Shown here piece after piece: positions 36,041 to 43,533 of a stretch of 64,000 nt of DNA. Location: positions 24,766 to 88,765 of the forward strand of contig NZ_WGLO01000007.1 of NCBI RefSeq assembly GCF_016125515.1, written 5' to 3'. The notes below the pieces were generated by a model, which was given only the letters and a program-made list of their open reading frames with translations, made no database searches and was not told where the DNA came from. The stretch's first letter is position 1. Each line of letters begins with the position of its first letter. Source of the DNA: Hyphomonas sp. Its GTDB lineage: Bacteria; Pseudomonadota; Alphaproteobacteria; Caulobacterales; Hyphomonadaceae. Both the position numbers and the translations under genes were made by a program.

Positions 36041-36117
36041 GCGGCCTAGATCACCCGGCAACGCGCACGATCAAGAGGCGCCAACGTCGCACACCCGGCC
36101 CGGAGGCAGTTCATCCC

Positions 36118-36321
36118 ATGCGCAAAGCCATCGCCGTGACCGTCATGCTGGCCTTCCTGGCTTTCTGGATCTGGGCGGCGGGCACGCTGGGCACGCACCT
36201 GACCGGACTGCCGCGCTGGGTGCAGCCGGTGTTCTTCATTGTCGCCGGAATTGGATGGGTGCTACCCATGCGCCCTCTGCTCAAATGGATGAACGCAAAC
36301 CAGCCGCCTGAGGAAGACTAA
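36118..36321 (+). CDS. DUF2842 small membrane protein
   Basis: 67 residues with two membrane helices (about 5-25 and 33-52) around a short loop, ending LPMRPLLKWMNANQ. This matches DUF2842, a small alphaproteobacterial family of unknown function. The frame is open 37 codons upstream, but the natural start is the ATG at 36118. It is divergent from ctaA, and its stop overlaps the convergent PSD-like gene by four bases. Confidence 0.8.
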   Translation: MRKAIAVTVMLAFLAFWIWAAGTLGTHLTGLPRWVQPVFFIVAGIGWVLPMRPLLKWMNANQPPEED

Positions 36322-37253
36322 TCGCTCTCGCCATGCTTGCGGGCGGCTTCGCGCAGGCGCGCGAAGATGGCGGCAGGGTCTTCGGGGGCCTCGACTTCAT
36401 CCGGCTCCGGATAATCGTCGAAGTAGTCCTCTTCAGCGGGGGCGTCAGCGGTCGCTGCAGCTGCAGCTGCAGCTGCAGCGGTGGTGGGGGCAGCCGCCGC
36501 TGCCGCTAAGGTCTCGCGCCGGGGTTCCGGCGCATCCGCCTCGTCTGCATCGATGACAAAGGCGTCGTCGCCGCTCGAACGCATGCGACCGATCACGGTT
36601 TCGCCGCCGACCAACGTCTGGCCCGGCCAGACGACAACGCTGAGTCCTGCGGGCAGGTACAGGTCGCACCAACCGCCGAGTCGGCGCGTGCCGAAAGCGC
36701 GGCCGAGACGGACCACATCGCCGGTTTCGATATCGAGATCGATGCGCGGGCCGAGGCCGCCGGTGGCCAGCGCCACGCCGGCGCGCTCACCGGCGCTTTC
36801 GAACGTCACATAGGCGCGCGTCAGGCCTTCATCGTCGGGCCGCAGGGCCATCGGAACCGACGGCTCACCCTGCGCCACGCTGATCAGGTCCACACCGCCG
36901 GCGATGGGGGTGTAGAGTTTGTTCGTGGAGACCGGCGACGAGGCGATGCGCACGCGCACGAGATTGTCCGATGACATGCGCAGCGCCGTGGGCGGTTCGC
37001 TCCGTTCGATGGAAACTACCACGCCGTCGCACGGCGCGACAACGCCGTCTGCCACGTCTGGCGGAGACCGGCGCGACCAGCGGCCGGCGGCGATTGAACC
37101 CAGCACCAGGAGGAAACCGACCCAGAACAACGGGCTCCAGATCCAGCCGAGCAGCAACGCGGCAAGGAACGCGCCCGCCGCAGCGGCCACGCCTTCCCAA
37201 TCCAGCATGAAATTCAGCCACGGCATGGGGCGGCGCTCGAATTCGTCGGACAT
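36318..37253 (-). CDS. Phosphatidylserine decarboxylase-like protein, apparently without the pyruvoyl-forming serine
   Basis: A 311-residue protein with two hydrophobic N-terminal segments (about residues 19-40 and 41-57), a PSD-type domain (about 60-225, including VVAPCDGVVV) and a low-complexity Ala-rich, acidic tail (about 240-311). True PSDs self-cleave before a serine in a G-S pair, RFGSxVDVYLP in the short type, to make the pyruvoyl cofactor. Here the aligned stretch is RLGGWCDLYLP (residues 191-201), with glycine where the serine should be. Decarboxylase activity is therefore doubtful. It lies 29 bp downstream of the ABC exporter gene in the same operon. No phosphatidylserine synthase gene is adjacent. 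Confidence 0.7.
   Translation of the reverse strand: MSDEFERRPMPWLNFMLDWEGVAAAAGAFLAALLLGWIWSPLFWVGFLLVLGSIAAGRWSRRSPPDVADGVVAPCDGVVVSIERSEPPTALRMSSDNLVRVRIASSPVSTNKLYTPIAGGVDLISVAQGEPSVPMALRPDDEGLTRAYVTFESAGERAGVALATGGLGPRIDLDIETGDVVRLGRAFGTRRLGGWCDLYLPAGLSVVVWPGQTLVGGETVIGRMRSSGDDAFVIDADEADAPEPRRETLAAAAAAPTTAAAAAAAAATADAPAEEDYFDDYPEPDEVEAPEDPAAIFARLREAARKHGESD
36454..36479. repeat. GCTGCA hexanucleotide microsatellite in the PSD-like gene
   Basis: Four and a third perfect GCTGCA units encode an alanine run in the C-terminal tail of the PSD-like protein. The unit is six bases, so slippage changes the alanine count without shifting the frame. Confidence 0.8.
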
Positions 37254-37282
37254 CTCTTTCGCTCCCTTCCCGGCCTCAAGGC

Positions 37283-39127
37283 TCAGCCAATGGCCAATGC
37301 AGCTTCCGTGCTACGGGCCTGACGTTGCCACATATCAGCATATTTGCCGCCTTTTGCCAGCAGCGCGGCATGGTTACCACGCTCGATGACACGTCCCGCT
37401 TCGAGAACGATGATCTCGTCGGCGGAGATCACGGTCGAAAGACGGTGCGCCACCATCAGCGTCGTGCGGCCCGTGGAGGCTTCCTCCAGGGCGTCCTGGA
37501 CGGCGGCTTCGGTGGCACTGTCGAGCGCGCTGGTGGCCTCGTCGAGGACGAGAATGGCAGGATCGGCCAGAACGACGCGGGCGATGCCCACGCGCTGCTT
37601 TTCACCGCCGGAAAGTTTCAGGCCGCGCTCACCGACGCGGGTGTTCCAGCCATCAGGCTGGGCTTCGATGAAATCGAGCAATTGGGCGCGACGGGCGGCT
37701 TCGCGGATTTCCTCGTGCGAGGCGCCGGGGCGGGCATAGGCGATGTTGGCGCGGATCGTGTCGTTGAACAGGACCACATCCTGCGGCACGAGCCCCAGCG
37801 CGGCACGCAGCGACGATTGCTGCAGCGTGCGCACATCCAGCCCGTCGATCAGGACCTGGCCGGAATCAGTGTCGTAGAACCGGAAGAGCAGCTTCAGCAG
37901 GGTCGATTTGCCCGCGCCCGATGTGCCGACGAAGGCGATCTTGCGGCCGGCGGGCACGTCGAAGCTGATATTCTGTACACCGACAGATCGGCCTTCATGG
38001 TTGAAGGAGACATTGTCGAACGTGACCCGCCCCTGAGGCTTGACCAGCGGCTTTGCATCCGGCGCATCCTGCACTTCCGGCACCATGGCCAAGAGACCGT
38101 GGAGCTTTTCGAGGTCGACCGCGCCCTGTTTGATCTCCCGCCAGGCCCAGCCGAGGATGTTCAGCGGCGCGTAGAGCGACAGAAGCATCAGCATAACGGC
38201 GGTGAGGTCACCGATCTGCATGCGGCCCTCGATGACGTTCAGGGCCGACAGCGCCATCACCGCGAGCAGGCCCAGGTTCATCACCAACGCCTGCACGGTG
38301 TTCAGGACATACATACTGCGCACGGTGTCGACATAGTGGACGTTGTAGTCTGCCATCGCCCGATCGAAGCGGCCGGTCTCGCGCTCTTCGGCGGCAAAGG
38401 ACTTCACCGTCTCGAAGTTCGTCAGGATATCGACCGAGGTGGCGCGGAAATGCGTGTCGGCCTCGTTCATACGCCGGCGCTGGCGTACGCGCCATTCGGT
38501 AATGATCACCGTGCAGACCACATAGAGCGCAATAGTCGCCACCGCGATCAGCGCGAGGCGGTAGTCATAGGCGATGCCCAGCGCGATGGAGGCCAGCACG
38601 AGGCGGATCAGCGTGGGGCCGATGTTGAAGGCGAGGAAGCGGATCAGGTAGTCGATCGCGCCGGCGCCGCGTTCGATGACACGGTTGAGGGCGCCGGTGC
38701 GCCGGGTCTGGTGGAAGTTCAGCGACAGGCCGAGGGCATGGCCGAAGGCATCGACGCTCGCGACCCTTTGGGCGTCCTGGCTGACCGGGGCGAACAGCCA
38801 GTCGCGCGCCTGCGGCAGGCCGGCGGCTAGGAACCGGATGGCGAGACCGTAGGTCAGCCACAGGGCGGCAATGGCGAAGCCGCCCTCCGGCCCCTTGTCC
38901 GCGACCTGGTTGATGGCATGGCCCATGACCAGCGGCGAGACGACCTCAAGCACCGAGGCCGCCAGCGTGAGCAGCACGGCGAGCGCCATGATGACGCGCC
39001 ATTTGGCCAGTTCGGGCCGCGCAAGCAGCTTGAGGATCCTGAGGATGGAGGCCCAGAGGCCACCATCGGCGCTGTCGATCCGGTCGTGATTTTCGGGCGC
39101 CGCGGCGGCGTGTGCAGAAGAACTCAT
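37283..39127 (-). CDS. ABC exporter, ATM1/HMT1 type
   Basis: A 614-residue half-transporter with an N-terminal six-helix membrane domain (about 40-330) and a C-terminal ATPase domain (about 370-600). Motifs are Walker A GTSGAGKST, signature LSGGEKQR, Walker B ILVLDEATSALD and the H-loop MVAHRLST. The membrane-domain segment FHQTRRTGALNRVIERG is diagnostic of the Atm1 group, which exports glutathione-linked sulfur or metal conjugates. It is the first gene of a pair with the PSD-like gene. Confidence 0.92.
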   Translation of the reverse strand: MSSSAHAAAAPENHDRIDSADGGLWASILRILKLLARPELAKWRVIMALAVLLTLAASVLEVVSPLVMGHAINQVADKGPEGGFAIAALWLTYGLAIRFLAAGLPQARDWLFAPVSQDAQRVASVDAFGHALGLSLNFHQTRRTGALNRVIERGAGAIDYLIRFLAFNIGPTLIRLVLASIALGIAYDYRLALIAVATIALYVVCTVIITEWRVRQRRRMNEADTHFRATSVDILTNFETVKSFAAEERETGRFDRAMADYNVHYVDTVRSMYVLNTVQALVMNLGLLAVMALSALNVIEGRMQIGDLTAVMLMLLSLYAPLNILGWAWREIKQGAVDLEKLHGLLAMVPEVQDAPDAKPLVKPQGRVTFDNVSFNHEGRSVGVQNISFDVPAGRKIAFVGTSGAGKSTLLKLLFRFYDTDSGQVLIDGLDVRTLQQSSLRAALGLVPQDVVLFNDTIRANIAYARPGASHEEIREAARRAQLLDFIEAQPDGWNTRVGERGLKLSGGEKQRVGIARVVLADPAILVLDEATSALDSATEAAVQDALEEASTGRTTLMVAHRLSTVISADEIIVLEAGRVIERGNHAALLAKGGKYADMWQRQARSTEAALAIG

Positions 39128-39241
39128 TCACGCCATATGGCGTGGAACGTTCAAAAGCGAAACCCACCCCCGAAGATCGCCTGAACAGAAGCTGAGAAAC
39201 CGTCTGGCCGAAGCCGCCAACGCCCCCTATCACCTAGGGTC

Positions 39242-39832
39242 ATGACCTCACTGAAATCCTCCCCCTCCCCGACCGCAATAAAGTCCATCTGCGTGTATTG
39301 CGGCGCGTCCAGCGCCGTGAACGCCAAATACATTCGCCTTGCCGAAGCCCTTGGCCGGGAACTTGCCGGGCGCGGCATCCGGCTGGTCTATGGCGGGGGC
39401 GGCGTCGGCCTGATGGGGGCCTGTGCCAAGGCGGCGCACGCGGCGTCCGGCGAGGTACTGGGCATTATGCCGAAATTTCTGCTCCAGAAGGAGCGGATCT
39501 ATACCGACGTCGAACACCGCATCGTCGACGACATGCACACGCGCAAGATGATGATGTTCGAGGAGGCCGAAGCCTTCATCGTGCTGCCGGGAGGGATCGG
39601 CACGCTCGAAGAGGCGGTGGAGATCCTCTCCTGGGCCCGCCTCGGACTGCACGCCAAGCCGATGGCTTTCCTGGATGAAGACGGCTTCTGGGCGCCCTTC
39701 TTCGAGCTGATGGAACACATTATCGTCGGCGGCTTCATACCGGAGGAGTTCCGCGCCAGCCTCGTCCACGTCTCGACACCGGAACAGGCCATCGAGGCGC
39801 TCGGCGAACGGCTCGTGGTTCTGGACCGATAG
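39242..39832 (+). CDS. LOG-family protein (TIGR00730)
   Basis: A 196-residue Rossmann-like protein carrying the two family motifs: MHTRKMMMFEEAEAFIVLPG (around residues 98-117) and PGGIGTLEE (116-124). LOG proteins are phosphoribohydrolases that cut nucleoside monophosphates to a base and ribose 5-phosphate, first characterised in cytokinin activation. In bacteria the cellular role is usually unclear. It is a single gene between the ABC exporter and the PF10118 protein. Confidence 0.93.
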   Translation: MTSLKSSPSPTAIKSICVYCGASSAVNAKYIRLAEALGRELAGRGIRLVYGGGGVGLMGACAKAAHAASGEVLGIMPKFLLQKERIYTDVEHRIVDDMHTRKMMMFEEAEAFIVLPGGIGTLEEAVEILSWARLGLHAKPMAFLDEDGFWAPFFELMEHIIVGGFIPEEFRASLVHVSTPEQAIEALGERLVVLDR

Positions 39833-39844
39833 GCCGCAGGCGGA

Positions 39845-40687
39845 CTATTCCGCTGCGACGAGATTGAACTCGGCCTGCCAGTCCGCCATCAGGGCGCGGT
39901 TGTCATGGTCCCATGGATGGAAGCCCGGCTTGAACCAGGTGATCCAGAGTTTCCAGCCGCGGCCGAAAAAGGCCGGATCGTTCCAGAGAAATTTCTTCAC
40001 GGCCTTCTTCGCTTCCTTCGGCGAATAGCCGTCCGCTTCGAGCATCCACGACGCATAGGTCGTGATGTTGCGGCTGAAGAAATACGAAATCAGCAACATC
40101 GCGACCGAGCGGCGCATGTAGCGTTTGAAACCAGACCAGTCTTTCGTGGCGACGACGTAGACATCATAGGCGACCGCCTTGTGCTCCGTCTCTTCCATTG
40201 CGTGCCAGCGCCACATGTCCTTGATCGAGCGGTCGGTCTCCGAGAACATGTCGTCATGCGCGGCGAACATGTCGGCGAGCATGGCGGTGAAGTGCTCAAG
40301 GCAGATGGTGGCGATCAACATGCGCATCGGGCCGGCCGAACGCGAATAGGCGATCCGCTCCCGGATCTGGGCCTCGATGCGCGCCACCGGATATTTCGTC
40401 CGGTCGATGGCCCGGTTGAGAAGGTGGTGCTCGCGCGAGTGGATCGCTTCCTGCGCAATGAAATCCCTGGCGTCCTGTTCCAGCTTGCCTGACAGCTTGT
40501 CCTTGTAGGCGCGAACCGCATCCATGAAGAGACGCTCCCCGTCCGGGAAGGTCAGCGACAGCGTGTTCAGGATCGCCGTGCCGACCGGGTCGCCATCAAG
40601 CCAGTGGCCGGTCTTGGCGCTCGACACATCGAAATGGAGGTCACGGGGAAGGATGGTGACATCTTCGGGGGTAAGTTTGCCGATCAT
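39845..40687 (-). CDS. PF10118-family predicted metal-dependent hydrolase
   Basis: A 280-residue all-helical protein. Conserved His/Glu pairs suggest a di-metal site: FIAQEAIHSREHHLLNR at about 89-105 and WHAMEETEHKAVAYDVY at about 166-182, a ferritin-like arrangement. The family is named as a predicted metal-dependent hydrolase, but its reaction is not established. It is divergently transcribed from a TetR regulator 81 bp away, which probably controls it. Confidence 0.83.
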   Translation of the reverse strand: MIGKLTPEDVTILPRDLHFDVSSAKTGHWLDGDPVGTAILNTLSLTFPDGERLFMDAVRAYKDKLSGKLEQDARDFIAQEAIHSREHHLLNRAIDRTKYPVARIEAQIRERIAYSRSAGPMRMLIATICLEHFTAMLADMFAAHDDMFSETDRSIKDMWRWHAMEETEHKAVAYDVYVVATKDWSGFKRYMRRSVAMLLISYFFSRNITTYASWMLEADGYSPKEAKKAVKKFLWNDPAFFGRGWKLWITWFKPGFHPWDHDNRALMADWQAEFNLVAAE

Positions 40688-40756
40688 CGCGGAAATCCTG
40701 CTGACATGGGTGAGTTTGGGCGCATAGTCTCAACGGAATTGAAGGCTATATAGCAG

Positions 40757-40778
40757 TTACTGACAAAAATGTCGATAA
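40757..40778. promoter_or_regulatory. Candidate TetR operator overlapping the regulator's start codon
   Basis: The imperfect palindrome TTACTGACA-AAAA-TGTCGATAA (7 of 9 arm positions match) lies between the PF10118 gene and tetR and covers the tetR ATG. A TATATA box just upstream (40747-40752) is a candidate -10 element. Confidence 0.45.
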
Positions 40779-41380
40779 GCAAAAGCACACCCCCCCGGAT
40801 CCGCCGCTCGCCCGAGGCTTCGCGCGAGAACATCCTGATTGCCGCCGAGCGCCTGCTGGTGGGTCAGGGGCCCCAGTCGCTGCGGCTGGCGGACGTGGCG
40901 AAGGAAGCCGGCGTCGCCAACGCGACCGTGCTGCACCATTTCGGCACGATCGACGGCGTTCAGGCGGCGTTGATGGAGAAGATGATCGCCGAACTTGTGT
41001 CCGGCCTGATGGCGATGGACGTGCCAGACGATCCTCGCGCCGCCCGGGCCGCGGCGATCCAGAACCTGTTCGACGCATTCGAAACCAAAGGCGCAGCACG
41101 CCTGGCCGCCTGGCTGGAACTAACGGACGAATCACGGCGCCTGCGGACCGTGCGCGAGGCAGTGCAGACCGTCATCCGGCTGAAGATCGGCGCGGAAGAG
41201 GCCGACGAGGCGCGTCTGGAAGATGCCATCCTCGTCAGCGTGATCCTGGCCATCGGCGTCGGCCTGTTCGGACCGACCTTGAGCGAACTCCTCGGCAAAC
41301 CCAGGGGCCGCGCACGCGCCGCCGCGCTGAGACTGCTCGAAACCGGCCTGGAGGAAGCCGCGCGCAAGGCGGGCCACTAG
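40769..41380 (+). CDS. TetR/AcrR-family transcriptional regulator
   Basis: 203 residues. The N-terminal helix-turn-helix (about 18-62) reads ENILIAAERLLVGQGPQSLR then LADVAKEAGVANATVLHHFG, the canonical TetR pattern. The C-terminal ligand domain is generic, and the inducer is unknown. The divergent layout with the PF10118 gene and the palindrome between them suggest that it represses both itself and that gene. Confidence 0.92.
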   Translation: MSISKSTPPRIRRSPEASRENILIAAERLLVGQGPQSLRLADVAKEAGVANATVLHHFGTIDGVQAALMEKMIAELVSGLMAMDVPDDPRAARAAAIQNLFDAFETKGAARLAAWLELTDESRRLRTVREAVQTVIRLKIGAEEADEARLEDAILVSVILAIGVGLFGPTLSELLGKPRGRARAAALRLLETGLEEAARKAGH

Positions 41381-41452
41381 ACAACGCGGCGCGGTGCTCC
41401 GTTAACGGAAAAACCGGCGCCCCGTGGCGGAGCTGTGGAAAACCCTTTGACT

Positions 41453-41614
41453 TTGCGCCGGTTAAGGCGCAAGGGGGCCCCGTCTGGGCAGCTTTGGCCG
41501 CCTTGCAGGGACAGCGTGAGCTGGCGCGACGGTACGACCGTCGAACCGAGGCCCTCCTTACAGACACATCTTGAGCCCAAGGCGCCCTTCTTCACGCGGG
41601 TCGTTAGAACCCGC
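41453..41614 (+). promoter_or_regulatory. Structured leader upstream of rhlE (three hairpins)
   Basis: The gap between tetR and rhlE (41381-41663, 283 bp) contains no gene but three clear hairpins: 41453-41472 (TTGCGCC / GGCGCAA), 41527-41543 (CGACGGT / ACCGTCG) and 41596-41614 (GCGGGT / ACCCGC). DEAD-box helicase genes are often controlled through structured leaders, so an RNA-level control element is plausible. Confidence 0.45.
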
Positions 41615-41663
41615 TTCCCAGCGCGAGACCCGCGCCGGGCGCAAAGCATTTTTGAAAGTACAC

Positions 41664-43091
41664 ATGACCAATTTCCAATCCTTCGGCCTGGCGCCGCGCG
41701 TTGAATCTGCGCTGACCGCTGCTGGCTACACCACCCCTACCCCGATCCAGGCCGGCGCGATCCCGCTGATCATGTCGGGCCGCGATGTCATGGGCCTCGC
41801 CCAGACCGGCACCGGCAAGACACTGGCCTTCGCTGCCCCGATCCTCGACAAGCTGTTCCGCAACCAGGGGCCCGCACCGCACAAGGGCGCGCGCGTTCTC
41901 GTGCTGGCACCCACGCGCGAGCTGGCCGGACAGATCGCGGCCTCGTTCGAAACCTACGGCGCCGGCCTCGGCCTGCGCATCGCGATGGTTTGCGGCGGCG
42001 CCAAGATCGGCCCGCAGATCCGCAAGCTCGAGCGCGGCGTGCACGTGCTCATCGCAACGCCCGGCCGCCTGATCGACCTTATCGAACAGCGCGCGGTTGG
42101 CCTCAAGGACGTTGAAGTCCTCGTGCTCGACGAAGCTGACCAGATGCTGGACCTAGGCTTCATCCACGCGCTGCGCGCGATCGCAAAACATGTGCCGGCG
42201 AAACGCCAGACGCTGTTCTTCTCAGCCACCATGCCGAAACTCGTCGAAGGCCTCGCGGCACAGTTCCTGCGCGACCCGGCGCAGGTTGCCGTTGCACCGC
42301 CATCGGCAACCGCCGACAAGGTCGAGCAGCGCATCTCCTTCGTGGACCAGGGCGAGAAACAGGCACTGCTGGTCGAAACGATCCGCAAGCCGGAAGTGAA
42401 AACCGTACTGGTCTTTACCCGGACGAAACATGGCGCGGACGCCGTTGTACGCCGTCTGGCGAATGCCGACATCGACTCGGTGGCCATTCATGGCAACAAG
42501 AGCCAGTCGCAGCGCGAGCGTGCGCTTGAAGCTTTCAAGGGCGGCCGCGTGCCGGTTCTTGTCGCGACGGATATCGCCGCACGCGGCATCCATATCGACG
42601 GACTGACCCACGTCATCAACTTCGACCTGCCGGAAGTACCGGAACAGTACGTCCACCGGATCGGCCGCACCGCGCGCGCCGGCGCCACCGGCGTGGCGAT
42701 CTCGTTTGTCTCGAAGGATGAGCGCGATTATCTGCGCGCCATCGAGAAACTGGTCGGCCACAAACTGGCGCCGCGCCCGGCCGGGGAATCCGAAGCCGAT
42801 GATCGCGGCTCGCGCAAACCGCAACAACAGAGCCGCCGTCAGGGTCTGGGACAGGGCGGCGGTCAACGCCGCGCCCAGGGTCACGGCGATCGGCGCCCTC
42901 AGCGTGACGGTGAACGCAAGGCGCACGGCAATGGTGAGCGAGCTGCCGCTGGCGGCGAGCGTTCGTCCGGTACGGGCGGCCACTTCCAGCGCACCTCCGG
43001 CGGCGGCAAGCCCGGCGGCCAGGCTCGCCGCGGCGGTCCGGGTCAAGGCGGCGGCAACCGCTCGCGCCGCCCGGAACGCGCCGGCGCTTAA
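41664..43091 (+). CDS. rhlE: DEAD-box RNA helicase RhlE
   Basis: A 475-residue ATP-dependent RNA helicase. The Q-motif region starts FQSFGLAPRVESAL. Motif I is AQTGTGKT (46-53), motif II LDEADQMLD, motif III FFSATMP and motif VI YVHRIGRTARAG. The last 80 or so residues are a low-complexity Gln/Gly/Arg tail (RGG-like) typical of RhlE and used for RNA binding. The frame is open 31 codons upstream, but the family start is the ATG at 41664. A perfect 10-bp terminator follows, and the defence island begins 120 bp downstream. Confidence 0.95.
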   Translation: MTNFQSFGLAPRVESALTAAGYTTPTPIQAGAIPLIMSGRDVMGLAQTGTGKTLAFAAPILDKLFRNQGPAPHKGARVLVLAPTRELAGQIAASFETYGAGLGLRIAMVCGGAKIGPQIRKLERGVHVLIATPGRLIDLIEQRAVGLKDVEVLVLDEADQMLDLGFIHALRAIAKHVPAKRQTLFFSATMPKLVEGLAAQFLRDPAQVAVAPPSATADKVEQRISFVDQGEKQALLVETIRKPEVKTVLVFTRTKHGADAVVRRLANADIDSVAIHGNKSQSQRERALEAFKGGRVPVLVATDIAARGIHIDGLTHVINFDLPEVPEQYVHRIGRTARAGATGVAISFVSKDERDYLRAIEKLVGHKLAPRPAGESEADDRGSRKPQQQSRRQGLGQGGGQRRAQGHGDRRPQRDGERKAHGNGERAAAGGERSSGTGGHFQRTSGGGKPGGQARRGGPGQGGGNRSRRPERAGA

Positions 43092-43115
43092 GCCTCACCA
43101 GCCCAAGATTAACAG

Positions 43116-43150
43116 ACCGCCCCGGCCTCACCACCGGGGCGGTTTCTGTT
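43116..43150 (+). terminator. Terminator after rhlE
   Basis: The perfect stem ACCGCCCCGG / CCGGGGCGGT with an 8-base loop is followed by TTTCTGTT. Confidence 0.82.
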
Positions 43151-43210
43151 CAAAAAAAAAAAACCGCGAGGTTTCGCTCGACGGCGCATCAACGGACATC
43201 AAACTGAGAA

Positions 43211-43227
43211 GTGGTGCCCAGAAGAGG
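43211..43227. repeat. Left attachment site (att core, 17 bp)
   Basis: GTGGTGCCCAGAAGAGG is identical to 57098-57114. It reproduces the last 16 bases of tRNA-Leu including CCA, as expected for the distal att site left by a tRNA-targeting integrase. Confidence 0.92.
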
Positions 43228-43300
43228 GGCCGCTTTAACCATATAACCCTGTGTTTATTGCGTTTTTTATTTTTTCACAGATTTATTTTCGAAACTTGGA

Positions 43301-43312
43301 TGCCAACAAATG
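43301..43312. repeat. Candidate integrase arm-type site near the left att
   Basis: TGCCAACAAATG occurs here, again at 56968-56979, and in reverse complement at 56910-56921. Here it is part of the interrupted palindrome GCCAAC-AAATGA-GTTGGC. The copies lie inside the island, close to both ends, where an integrase would bind its arms. Confidence 0.5.
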
Positions 43313-43368
43313 AGTTGGCTAGCGTGGTTCGAGTGAGAAAGGCGGACTCACAGAGAAGTTCAACTTGC

Positions 43369-43533
43369 CTATTTCTTGGAAGGCAGAGACTTCACTAGCT
43401 TCTCTCGAATATCGTAAAATTCTTTGGATCGATAGGCCACAGTTGTCGCCGCTGTCTTAGTGACGGACTTTCCTTCAATTGGCAGAAGCATATTCATCTG
43501 CCGCTGGTCAGAACGTTTGGTGGTCTTGTTCAT
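43369..43533 (-). CDS. 54-residue basic protein coupled to the dCTP deaminase gene
   Basis: This reading frame starts at an ATG (43531-43533) that overlaps the stop codon of the deaminase gene as ATGA, and it runs 54 codons to TAG at 43369. The protein is strongly basic (9 Lys, 4 Arg) with no membrane segment and no motif I recognise. It starts MNKTTKRSDQ and ends VKSLPSKK. The four-base overlap implies translational coupling, usually seen for partner proteins. It is the last gene before the left end of the island. It may be an accessory or antidote of the deaminase; that is inference only. A chance frame is possible, but the overlap and length argue for a gene. Confidence 0.6.
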   Translation of the reverse strand: MNKTTKRSDQRQMNMLLPIEGKSVTKTAATTVAYRSKEFYDIREKLVKSLPSKK

